Assembly: GCA_022702545.1 (NCBI GenBank)
Contig: JAHRBC010000005.1
Coordinates: 2,976,001 to 3,040,000, forward strand
DNA length: 64,000 bases
Direction of reading: 5' to 3'
Origin: Phycomyces nitens
Taxonomy: Eukaryota; Mucoromycota; Mucoromycetes; Mucorales; Phycomycetaceae
The notes below the pieces were generated by a model. That model was not told the origin of the DNA, searched no databases, and saw only the letters and a list, made by a program, of their open reading frames with translations. A program made the position numbers and the translations under genes. Positions 22,761-32,124 of this stretch are shown here, in pieces (within the stretch, counting starts at the first letter, position 1; every line of letters starts with the position of its first letter).

Positions 22761-23980
22761 TAAAGTTTGTCATTCCCCACCTCCCCACCTGGGAATCTCT
22801 GTAGAATATGCATATTGTTTTCTTAATGATGTACTCATTCTGCCAATTACCATTATATTCGAATTAGTTTTAAATCTTATGAGCTGACTTTACAGCAATA
22901 TATTTTCTATGGTAAGAATATTATAATATGTTTACACTCTTTAATTAATCATATTGCGCATTCTCTATTCTCCTTCTACTGCATCTAGTATTTACATCTG
23001 TACGTTTCATATAGTGGCATTAATTCAAGAGATGCTTGGTATACCGATTAACAAGCACAATATATACTGGTATGCTATCCAAAACAATAAGCTCGGTTTA
23101 TTTGATTGCTTCATTCTCTGACCACAATATTTTTATAGCAATCAGTGAAGACCAAAGGCCATCCAAGTCATAACAACATGTTGTTGGCATTGTGTATAGA
23201 TTGAGTAAAAGGTTTGTACCATATACGTTTTATAATATTAAATAGTATTTGCTTTTGGTATGTTTCTATATTATTATTATACATATTTTAATATTATTTG
23301 AAATAAATCGAAATTATAATAAAAAATAAACCATTATTTCAAATAAATGGCAGTAAAAAAAGAATGGGTGCTAGTATATAAAGTAATATAAAAGAGAGGC
23401 TATAGTATATAAAGAAACAATTTTGGTTGGATAAAAAAACGGTAGCTGTGCCTATTCCTGCCTCATAACTACCCTTTTTTTCGCACTAAAAAAATGGTAA
23501 CAGCTACCAAAATCGCCTTATACAGAGTCTTTACTACCGTTTTTTTTGGTGGGAAAAAACGGTAGTAATGCTACCAAAACGGTAGTTAGCTACCATTTTT
23601 TCCGCCGTAGTGCATCAAGACCAAAGGAAAGGTTATAATAAAAATATACTGTAAAATAGTAAAGAAAAGGGTAAGACAAAGAAGTAGGAGAAATAAACTA
23701 AAGAAGTACAGAATGGTGCAATCCTGCAAGAAAGTGAGAAAGGATTCACAAAGGAAATATAAAAGGAAAGAGTATAAAAAGGAAATAATAAAATGTGATA
23801 AAATAAAATAAAGAAAAATTGAAAAGAAAGAGAAATAAAGAAACTTGGGGATCGGCTATCCTTACTTGGCTCGGACTTCTTCTTCAGACTGGTCCGGCCT
23901 CCGACCCCTCCTAGGCCTGTTCCGGGCCCTTGGTCCGGCTTCATGGTCAAAACCGAAGCTGCCTACAACACACGTGTCAA

Positions 23981-24762
23981 TGACGCATGTGTGTTTTGGT
24001 TGTGTGTGTATGAATAACCAAAGGTTAAAGAAAATAGAAATATTCGAAACAAAAACTAACAGTTCAACTTAGCCCCAAAATACTGGCAATTATTGAATGT
24101 TCAGATAAATGAAACAAAGATTTCTTTCAAGACAGAAAATTGATCACAGAATAGATGTTGTTTATTGATTGAAAGTAAGGTGTCTTTTATAGACAATCCT
24201 TTTGAATAAAAATATGAGAAAATAAAATAAGGAAAAAACCACAACATAATGAATGAGTCATTTGTTGGGAAAAACAAGAGGATAGTAAAATAATAATAAG
24301 AGATTTGGATAAGAAGAAATAAGAAGAAAGGAAAATAGTAAAACTAGATGTGAATAGTACGGATCTGCGAATCAGAGAAGGAGAAAAGAGAAATAAAAGA
24401 GACAAGATGTTGGTTGGCGATTTCTAATGAATGACAAAAGAGGAAATGTAAAGAAGTGGTTATTTAAATGTGATAGATGTTGACAGAAGGTTGAGGTGAG
24501 AAGGGTAAACGCAAGTTTGTACAAAGAACGAGGTAAAAACATCACTTGCGATTTTTTGTGTACATGCGTACACGAATAAGGTTTGGCGGGAAAATGCGAC
24601 AGGCTTACCGACCCTCTCAACTACCCAAGGCACCAATTTCCAATGTCACGTGCTCTGTGACTTAGGCCAGGCTTTCCATGCCGGCCTTCCACCTTCCGAC
24701 TATGCGGACCGGACCAAGGCAAGATTTGGGGTTCTGGCAATCACCTTACCACAACCGTGTCA
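23981..24762 (-). repeat. LTR-like repeat C1
   Basis: Starts TGACGCATGTGTG and ends CCACAACCGTGTCA at 24762, a third sequence family with the same ends. It has a minus-strand TATA-like TCTATAAAAGACACC and AATAAA a little beyond. The full gypsy element begins three bases later. The AT-rich reading frames inside are spurious. Confidence 0.65.
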
Positions 24763-24765
24763 TCA

Positions 24766-25314
24766 TGTCAAGTGTTGTGTGAGCGGTTGTAGTGTATTGA
24801 GCCAAAATACCAATTGTAATAGCGATGCTTCCTCCAGATCTCAAAGAATATCGGCAGACTTTAGAAGTGAGGCAAGACAAAACAAAAAAGAAAACAAAAG
24901 AGTAGAATTGGATGTTTATTTGACTTGAATTTGGACTTCTTTAAATACTACTTCTTGGAGCTATTGTTAGTTTTTAAGTGACAGTCATGGTAACTAGGGG
25001 TGGTTAGTCATTGCAGCTGGGCGTTGCTTAGCAAGATGGGTTGACATGAGGAGAGATCTTGAAGAAAAAAGAGAGAAGATAATCAGCAACCGATTTTTTG
25101 GGATTGCGCAGTTTGAAAGAGACAAGAAAGGGAAAGGAAAAGTGATATGATTTCTACTGGAATTGGGCTGGAAGAGGTGTGATAATAGAAAATATAAATG
25201 GAAATACAAGTGTGACAAACAAGAAGGGTTACTATATATAGAAAAGGTGACTCAAAATAGACTCAAAAAGGGTGTTTCTGGTCGACGGCCGATAACTCCA
25301 CTACACACGTGACA
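24766..25314 (-). repeat. Gypsy 3' LTR
   Basis: 549 bp, equal in length to the other LTR and nearly identical apart from scattered substitutions, including the terminal CTCCACTACACACG versus GTTTATTACACACG. The differences indicate a measurable age since insertion. Confidence 0.93.
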
Positions 25315-25330
25315 TGACTCCCTCCTTAGG
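25315..25330 (-). other. Gypsy polypurine tract
   Basis: The minus strand reads AAGGAGGGAG within a few bases of the 3' LTR, the normal plus-strand priming site. Confidence 0.65.
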
Positions 25331-25355
25331 CCAAGGCCAGAAAGCAAGACTACAC

Positions 25356-26735
25356 CTACTGCGGATTGTTCTCCAACCACGATCTGTACTGCATCTCTGC
25401 TCTCTGCACTTGCACATCAGGGATCATCGTCCTGTGCTGGTAAAACGGCTTCAGCATATCACCATTTACGGCTCTTTTTAGTCTTTGGTAGTTGGGCCCT
25501 GTTAAATGATAAGTGCCCTTCTCGTTCACTCTTGTTACTGTCATTGGTCCTAACCACCGATCGGCTAGCTTTGTCTTTGGGTTCTGGTCTCTCATCAGGA
25601 CTTGTTTGCCTACAACATACCGCCTGGGTGCTACTTGCTTGTCGTACCTCCGTTTATCTTGTTCCTTCCGCTCCATAGACTTCTTTCAGGCTTCATCACT
25701 CAGACCACCTGTCAAATACTCGATCACCTTGACCCAGTTTACTATCTCTTGATTGAGTTCGCCCTCAACAAAGTCTGTCCTAGGTGCAGGCCATGTGGCA
25801 GGTGTCCTTAGTTCGTAGCCGTACAAGAGCTTGGCCGGGCTGTAACCAGTGGTCCCATTGGGCATAGTTCGCAGGGCAAGTAGTGCAGGGTTTACAAATT
25901 CGTTCCACCGGCCTTGGGCATCTGCATCCCGGACTATCTTGGCAAGGATCTGGATGAGACTCTGGTTCATTCTCTCGCACAGACCGTTGGTCTGTGGTCT
26001 GTACGCAGTGGTGGTTAGATGTCGACAGTTTAGCATCCGGAGGAACTCGTGCACAAAACCAGAGGTGAAGTTGCTTCCACAGTCAGTTAATATATAGTTG
26101 GGGACACCGTAGAGTATGACAATGCTGTTGTACAAGAAGTCGGCCGTGGTTTCTTCAGTTATATCCATGACAGGTGCTGCGATTGGCCACCTCGTGAGAT
26201 AGTCAATGGCTACAAGGATATATCTGTGGCCTTCTTTGCTTGGCAACATGGGTCCGACGGCGTCGCAGCCCACCATGAAGAAAGGGTGCATTGGACTTGG
26301 AATGGGGTGAGCTGGTTCACTGCAACGTTTGGTCTTCTTCGACCTGACTTGGCAAGTTACGCACGACTGTACGATCTTCCTGGTCAGTTCGTAAAGGCGA
26401 GGTCCAGTGTACTGAAGTCGCAGCTTCTCCCAAGTGTTGTTTATTCCATAGTGGCCTTCCTCGTGGATTCGGGTAATGATGTCTGCAGCGTTTCCTTCGT
26501 GTAAAAGCTCTTGAGTAAGTGGGCCTTGGGGGTTCTTGCGGAAGAGATGGTGGTTGTAGACTTCATACTTGACCGCTAGCCTTTGTACTTTCTTCTTGAT
26601 GGCTGGAGTTGAATCGGTTGGATACTGATGGTTTCGGGTAAGATAGTAGAGAATTGCAAGATAAAGTGGGTATTCCATGGTTATTAAAGTATTTTTAACA
26701 AAAGTAGATTTTTCAAAGGGTAAAGGGTCAGGCAA
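25356..26735 (-). pseudogene. Gypsy integrase, nonsense before C-terminal domain
   Basis: The zinc-binding HHCC segment (HEEGH, then CVTC) and the catalytic core with Asp in GCDAVGP, Asp in LTDCGSN and Glu in NGLCERMNQ are present. TGA at 25688-25686 interrupts the frame. It continues in the same frame to 25356 through a GPF/Y-type module (RWLGPMTVTRVNEKGTYHL). The stop is compatible with one C-to-T or G-to-A change. There is no chromodomain. Integration-site choice of such elements is set by the integrase C-terminus, which is cut off here. Confidence 0.88.
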
Positions 26736-26992
26736 AAGCCTTTTCCCAAAGTGAAGTTTTTCAACTGTCTAGTAGGTACGAAGAAATGGAGCAGACTTTG
26801 ACAAGTTTATTCAAGGGTAAGAAAACAAAATCCAAAAGGGTTTTTCACAAGAAGTTGACTCGAGGTAATGATCTGATATGATAAATTGATAATAATAATA
26901 ACTTGAGATGATAAGCTGATTGAAAAAATTGATAGGTAGATTCTCCTCCCTTTTTCCAAAACACTTTGCTAGCTGTTTTTATAGAAAACTAC
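26736..26992 (-). other. Noncoding gap between RNase H and integrase
   Basis: 257 bp, AT-rich with stops in all minus frames. It contains a TATA-like CTATAAAAAC just after the RNase H stop. Gypsy elements normally run RNase H directly into integrase, so this is an insertion, a decayed linker, or an internal promoter for a separate integrase. I cannot decide which. Confidence 0.55.
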
Positions 26993-29644
26993 TCAAGGTT
27001 CCTGTTCTGGGAGAAGTCTGGAAAGGGCATCTGCTGGGTTGGCCTGTCCTGGTTGGTGCTTGATCTGGAAGTCATATTCCATAAGGGCTGCAGTCCATCT
27101 TGCCAATTTTGGCGAGGGATTCGGATTCTTGATAATGTAAAGGAGTGCAGCATGATCGGTGCGCAGGATGAAGAATCGGCCAGCAAGATAATGGCAAAAT
27201 CTGGTAACGCCCCAGATCAATGCAAGGGCCTCCAGATGTGTCGCCGCATAGTTCCTTTTGGATCCTCTCAATCCACGGGAGCCATAGGAGATCACCGTCT
27301 CCTCTTCGAGATTGTCCTTTGGAGCTTGAGACAGTACTGCCCCCAATCCTTTCGTGGACGCGTCCGTGGTGATAATCTGGACCATGTCTCGGTTGGGGAA
27401 CGTCAAGATAGGTGGTGGGGCCAGGCAGTTCTTGAGGATGTCCACCGCATCTTGTTGTTCCTTGGTCCATTCAAAAGGAGTGTTCTTCTTCAAGAGCTTT
27501 GTAAGGGGCTGGGCTACTTCGGCATAACTATGGATAAACCTTCTGTAATACCCTGTCATTCCTAGGAAGGTATGGACTTCATTGGTGGAGGTTGGCGTCT
27601 TGAGAGCAAGGAGTTTCTCAACATTTCGATTGCATGGCAACAGACCAGAACCAGAAACAACGTGGCCAAGGTACTCCACTGAGCATCGGCCAAAATGGCA
27701 TTTGCTGTTCTTGAGTTTGAGGTTGGCGGTCTTGCAGGCTTGGAAGACTAATTCCAGATGAGAGGCATGGTCTTCGAGTGTCTTGGAGAAGACGATGATG
27801 TTGTCGACGAAGACGTAGACGAAGTCTCCGATGTACGGACTTAGGATCTGTGTCATGGTACGTTGGAAGGTTGAGGGAGCAGAGGTTAAACCAAACGGCA
27901 TGACAGTAAACTCAAATGTCCCTTGCTTGGTGACAAAACCGGTCTTTTCGATCGACTCTGGGGAAACTGGAATCTGCCAGAAACCGGACGCCACATCCAA
28001 TGTGGAGAACCAAGAGGAACCACTAAGTGAATCGAGAAGATCGTCGATATGCGGGAGGGGGAAGGCGTCCTTGACCATGACAGTATTCAACTTTCGGTAA
28101 TCGACGACCAGGCGAAGTCCACCATTGCGCTTCCTCACGAAGAAGACAGGGGAAGTCCAAAGGCCTTGGGAAGGTCGTATCAACTTGAGTTCAAGGAGTT
28201 GGTCCAGCTCCAACTTGAGGGACTCCTCCTCTTCCCAGGTAAGGCGATACGGCCGCGACCTGATGGGCTTATCCGTGACAGTAGGGATATCATGATCAAT
28301 AAAGTTGACGAGGCCCAGACCAGAGTTCTTGGCAAAGGAATCCTGGTACTGATCGACCACCTTGGCCACTTCTTGGGGAATCTCTTCAACCGATTGCGTG
28401 TCAGACATCGTGTCCTCGATGTAAGACGTGGGGACAGGGGTGGGGTCTTGCTTGATGTTGACTTGGTAGATGGGCGCTGGGGGTGGGTTCTGCATAGCGC
28501 CTACTTCTCCTTGCAGCTTGACATAACCGGACCCATGCTTTGTAGGTATGACAATAGTAGATTCTTTCAGGCACAACTGAATCCCATAGTTTCTAAACCA
28601 AGTCATACCCAACAAACACAGATCGCGGTTAGTAGGACAATCCTTTATACACATGGTGTCAGGTCTTAGCTTTCCTGCCACTTGGATTGGGACATTGTCA
28701 ACGATGTCGCAGGGTTCAGGGAGATCACCGTCCAGACTAGAGATTGGCAACTTGTCGCCATTTGGAGTCAAACCAAGACGCCGGGCAAGGTCCTTGCTGA
28801 TGACAGACACGCTAGCGCCAGAATCAAAAACCGCGGGTAGAACCTGTCCGTTGATCATGATAGGGGCTTTTAAGGGTTGGCTATTTGAGAATATGTTAAA
28901 ATTGTAATTATATGGGTATACAGTATCATCACTATCATAACCGTCATCGTTGCTTGACGATCCATGGGTTCCTTGGTCCGTGGAGTAGTCATAAGAGTCC
29001 GTCTCCTCGGAGCCGTCATCCTGGATATCGACTACATTGACCATCGTCGGCGTCACCTTAGGTTTACAGCCATGGAGATACCTCAATCCGTCCCTGACAT
29101 CCTTGGCCGCTTCGTTGTCGATCGAGAGCCACTGGGCAACGGACAAACCAGATTCAACCGACTTGAGTCGTTCCCAAATGTCCTTCTTGTCAGCAAGGAC
29201 AGGCAAACGGTGAAGGGGCTTCCTTTTCCTCTTGGTAATTTGACCGGATGGGGCAAGAGGTGTAGGCGGGGCAAGAGGTGCAGGCGGGGCAAGAGGTGCA
29301 GGCGGGGCAAGAGGTATGGGCTGGGCAAACTGGGCAAGAGGTGCAGGCTGGTAGGGATAGACAGGGTAAGGTGGTATAGGGGGATTTTCAGGGTTCGCAG
29401 GTAACTTTCCCTTTTTCCTTGTGGAGGGTCCAGGTTGGGACGAGGTGGATCCAGGGGCATCTCTCTTTTGGGCAGCATAGACAGGTACAGTTACGATGTG
29501 AACAGATGAGTTGGGAAGGGGTTGTTGGGATGGGGCACCAGTGTTCCCATTTACTGGCGCCCATTGTCGTTTCCCTGGTCCTGAGGGGGAGGCATGTTGG
29601 GACATTCGGTTATCTTGTGGCCTTCCTGGTTGCAGCCATAGCAC
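26993..29644 (-). CDS. pol: Gypsy protease-reverse transcriptase-RNase H, active-site change
   Basis: An open frame of 883 codons. Domains in order are a proline-rich linker, an aspartic protease with DSGAS (about 28811-28825), reverse transcriptase (RLVVDYRKLN, then FWQIPV, MPFGLTSAP), and RNase H (ITTDAST, THLEAL, RTDHAAL). The invariant tyrosine/phenylalanine-x-Asp-Asp box reads F-V-D-N. The second Asp codon, expected GAC, is AAC at 27802-27800, a G-to-A change that should abolish polymerisation. The stop follows PEQEP at 26993, before integrase. Translation should depend on a -1 shift from gag; the first ATG at 29644 need not be used. Confidence 0.9.
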   Translation of the reverse strand: MLWLQPGRPQDNRMSQHASPSGPGKRQWAPVNGNTGAPSQQPLPNSSVHIVTVPVYAAQKRDAPGSTSSQPGPSTRKKGKLPANPENPPIPPYPVYPYQPAPLAQFAQPIPLAPPAPLAPPAPLAPPTPLAPSGQITKRKRKPLHRLPVLADKKDIWERLKSVESGLSVAQWLSIDNEAAKDVRDGLRYLHGCKPKVTPTMVNVVDIQDDGSEETDSYDYSTDQGTHGSSSNDDGYDSDDTVYPYNYNFNIFSNSQPLKAPIMINGQVLPAVFDSGASVSVISKDLARRLGLTPNGDKLPISSLDGDLPEPCDIVDNVPIQVAGKLRPDTMCIKDCPTNRDLCLLGMTWFRNYGIQLCLKESTIVIPTKHGSGYVKLQGEVGAMQNPPPAPIYQVNIKQDPTPVPTSYIEDTMSDTQSVEEIPQEVAKVVDQYQDSFAKNSGLGLVNFIDHDIPTVTDKPIRSRPYRLTWEEEESLKLELDQLLELKLIRPSQGLWTSPVFFVRKRNGGLRLVVDYRKLNTVMVKDAFPLPHIDDLLDSLSGSSWFSTLDVASGFWQIPVSPESIEKTGFVTKQGTFEFTVMPFGLTSAPSTFQRTMTQILSPYIGDFVYVFVDNIIVFSKTLEDHASHLELVFQACKTANLKLKNSKCHFGRCSVEYLGHVVSGSGLLPCNRNVEKLLALKTPTSTNEVHTFLGMTGYYRRFIHSYAEVAQPLTKLLKKNTPFEWTKEQQDAVDILKNCLAPPPILTFPNRDMVQIITTDASTKGLGAVLSQAPKDNLEEETVISYGSRGLRGSKRNYAATHLEALALIWGVTRFCHYLAGRFFILRTDHAALLYIIKNPNPSPKLARWTAALMEYDFQIKHQPGQANPADALSRLLPEQEP

Positions 29645-30369
29645 TTGAACGGCCTTCTTGGTGGTGGTGGTCTTGGAGTGGGCTTGGGGCCTTGGTTTTC
29701 TACGATGTGGACCTTGAGAGCGCGGAACTCGTTGGCAAGATCAGAGATGGCGCCTTGGAGACTGTTGGTCTCTGTGGAGACAGCAGTACTAGATTCACCT
29801 GATGACACAGTTGAAGAGGAAGGCAAGTTGGTTTGGTTGTGGTATTTTGTCTCAATGAGCTCAAAGTTTTGAGCCATGGTAACTGCTTTCTCCCACACCC
29901 TGGGAGTTCCCCTTGTCTCTACGTCGTAGGCGATCTTGGTCTTGAGGGCCTTGAGTGTGATGCGGATCTTTTGGTGTTCGTCGTTCAGGCCAACCAAGGT
30001 GAACAGGTCCTGGAGACAGACGGCAACGTCCTTGACAGAGTCGTTTGGCCCTTGCTTCATATTGTCGATCTCCTTCCACCAGACATCTTGGATGTCACGG
30101 GAGGCGAACTTGTCCTTGAACTTGGCCTCGAAGTCAGACCAGGTAGTAGTGTTGTCCTCCTTGAGCGCCCACCACTTGGCGGCGTTCCCCTTGAAGTGAG
30201 TTGCGGCGACCAGGAGTGCCTCCTCATCAGTCATGTTAAGACCCTTGTGGATCCTGTTGAGATGTTGCAGCCAAGCCAGAGGATCAGCACCAAGGCCTCC
30301 GTAGAAGGGTTCTGGTGCGGCCAAGAACTTGGACAGGTGAGCAGAGTTAACGGTTTGTTCAGTAGGCAT
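29551..30369 (-). CDS. gag: Gypsy gag
   Basis: 272 aa from the ATG at 30369 (MPTEQTVNS). The frame is open further upstream, into the LTR, but this ATG is the first after the primer-binding site. The middle has a retrotransposon gag domain (TDEEALLVAATHFKG, then AKWW), as in Ty3/gypsy capsid proteins. The C-terminus has one CCHC zinc knuckle, CYGCNQEGHKITEC, that binds the RNA genome. It assembles the virus-like particle in the cytoplasm. The pol frame overlaps it by at least 94 nt in the -1 frame, suggesting programmed frameshifting. No lesion is visible. Confidence 0.9.
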   Translation of the reverse strand: MPTEQTVNSAHLSKFLAAPEPFYGGLGADPLAWLQHLNRIHKGLNMTDEEALLVAATHFKGNAAKWWALKEDNTTTWSDFEAKFKDKFASRDIQDVWWKEIDNMKQGPNDSVKDVAVCLQDLFTLVGLNDEHQKIRITLKALKTKIAYDVETRGTPRVWEKAVTMAQNFELIETKYHNQTNLPSSSTVSSGESSTAVSTETNSLQGAISDLANEFRALKVHIVENQGPKPTPRPPPPRRPFKCYGCNQEGHKITECPNMPPPQDQGNDNGRQ

Positions 30370-30402
30370 GGTGCACAACACAGATGGTGGAAAATAAATT
30401 GG

Positions 30403-30422
30403 TTCCTCGGCACGACCTCCAG
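30403..30422 (-). other. Candidate primer-binding site
   Basis: Starting one base inside the 5' LTR, the minus strand reads CTGGAGGTCGTGCCGAGG. The TGG is the expected complement of a tRNA CCA end. I could not assign the tRNA. Confidence 0.5.
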
Positions 30423-30423
30423 T

Positions 30424-30972
30424 TGTCAAGTGTTGTGTGAGCAGTTGTAGTGTATTGAGCCAAAATACCAATTGTAATAGCGATGCTTCCTCCAGATCTC
30501 AAAGAATATCGGCAGACTTTAGAAGTAAGGCAAGACAAAACGAAAAAGAAAACAAAAGAGTAGAATTGGATGTTTATTTGACTTGAATTTGGACTTCTTT
30601 AAATACTACTTCTTGGAGCTATTGTTAGTTTTTAAGTGACAGTCATGGTAACTAGGGGTGGTTAGTCATTGCAGCTGGGCGTTGCTTAGCAAGATGGGTT
30701 GACATGAGGAGAGATCTTGAAGAAAAAAGAGAGAAGATAATCAGCAACCAATTTTTTGGGATTGCGCAGTCCGAAAGAGACAAGAAAGGGAAAGGAAAAG
30801 TGATATGGTTTCTACTGGAATTGGGCTGGAAGAGGTGTGATAATAGAAAATATAAATGGAAATACAAGTGTGACAAACAAGAAGGGTTACTATATATAGA
30901 AAAGGTGACTCGAAATAGACTCAAAAAGGGTGTTTCTGGTTGACGGCCGATAAGTTTATTACACACGTGACA
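30424..30972 (-). repeat. Gypsy 5' LTR
   Basis: On minus it starts TGTCACGTGTG and ends CAACACTTGACA. It has a TATTTAAAG TATA-like box and AATAAA shortly after. Transcription of gag-pol should start within it. Confidence 0.92.
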
Positions 30973-31820
30973 ATCAACTGACGCGTGTTGAGTTTGTTGT
31001 GATGTGAAAACGAGTCAGAAAATATAATAAATTAAATACCACTCGTTGACAATAACGATGGTGCGATAGAGATAGACAATAACGGGGGTAGAACCGCAAT
31101 TCAAAGACAGCAAGAGGACAAAAGAAGAGAAAATGAAGAAATAGACAGAGATATATGAACTTCGCTCGGGACAGTTAGATATATTCTTGACAGCAATGGA
31201 AACAGGGAGGAAGAGATATAATAGGAGAGGGGAACTAGATAATTTCACTCAGGACAATTATTAAAGTTGACAGCAAGGTACTGGGAAGATACAGATTTGG
31301 ACGGAAAAGGGAATTGGATGAAAAGAAAAATCAATCTTGGCACGAAGTATGTTTAGGAATTTCTATACAAGACAATTCACTAATTCAGGGACGGAAAATA
31401 AGAGAGAGATAACTGATAATTTTATTGATTGAATTTTTAGTCTCTTATATAGACTTTGTAAAATATTACTTTGTAGATAATTATGAATTGATTAATAATG
31501 GATTATAGAAAATGGGTGTGAGAACGAAAGATAGAACAGTACACTACAAAAACTGGTCGATTTCATGTGAGGGAATGTGGTAAATATTTGATCATCAGTA
31601 GACCCAAATTGATGTTAAAATGGGTTTTTGATTTATAGTGGAGATGATAATAATGTGTTATATGATTGGGTAATAAAGCTATTGTCTTTTTTTCTTGAGG
31701 AGAATTGATTTGAGACATATATTTTTTGCTAATTGAGAGTCGCAGAATCAATATGAACAATGGGCTTCAAATAAAAACAATTTTGAAAAAGGTGGTTGAC
31801 AAATATGAGATAAAAGAGTA

Positions 31821-31840
31821 ATTTGAAACATGTTTCAAAT
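31821..31840. promoter_or_regulatory. 20-bp perfect palindrome upstream of E3 transposase
   Basis: ATTTGAAACATGTTTCAAAT lies about 285 bp before the transposase ATG, with a partial repeat (TTTGTTTCAAAT) near 31880. It may be an operator-like or transposase-binding site. Confidence 0.45.
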
Positions 31841-32124
31841 TGCCGCAGATTCAAGGAAGAACATATTACATCTTGAAATTTGTTTCAAATAGATGTCCAG
31901 TAATACGATATTGTTCAAGACATCCGTAAACCAATCAGTAGATTTATAACGCTTTAAACTACTACGACTCAATAATTACTGCTTATAGTAAATTGCCGAT
32001 TTTATTATCAATGTCAATTATGATAGTTTGTCAGTAAAATAACTATAAAAGATATGAAATAAACTATGTTCCTGAATCATTTTCCTTTCTTGACAATTAA
32101 AACCAATTACAAAAACAAACAAAC

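Larger units (their letters stand above)
20438..23612 (-). mobile_element. E6: CACTACGG-end element, 3.2 kb, deleted derivative
   Basis: Ends are CACTACGGCGGAA and its complement, followed by inverted runs of ACGGTAG...CTACCGTTTTT. Target duplication CAT is at 23613-23615, with left copy TAT at 20435-20437 (one C-to-T change judged by A3). It is nearly identical to E7 (39093-42429) and to E8 at the right end of the window. Only a transposase C-terminal remnant is present, so it is non-autonomous. Confidence 0.88.
20125..23979 (-). repeat. LTR-like repeat A2, split by E6
   Basis: Own segments are 20125-20437 and 23613-23979, together about 680 bp and collinear with A3. The start is TGACGCGTGATGTGTTTG and the end is ACAACACACGTGTCA at 23979. 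One base separates it from C1. The minus strand has a TATA-like TCTATAAAAGAC and AATAAA. It is most simply a solo LTR. Confidence 0.75.
24766..30972 (-). mobile_element. Full-length Ty3/gypsy element, inactive
   Basis: Two 549-bp LTRs enclose gag, then protease-reverse transcriptase-RNase H, then integrase, all on minus. It has a candidate primer-binding site and a polypurine tract. LTR ends TGTCA...TGACA resemble those of the A, B and C units around it, so it is probably the coding-competent relative of these solo LTRs. ATCA flanks both sides (24762-24765 and 30973-30976). That is 4 bp rather than the usual 5, and on the left it overlaps the last base of C1. Three defects are visible: an altered reverse transcriptase active site, a stop in integrase, and a 257-bp noncoding gap between RNase H and integrase. 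Confidence 0.93.

Noticed and set aside
24187..24620. Minus-strand reading frames in repeat C1
   Set aside because: Low-complexity AT-rich sequence within an LTR-like unit, with no similarity to known proteins that I can see.
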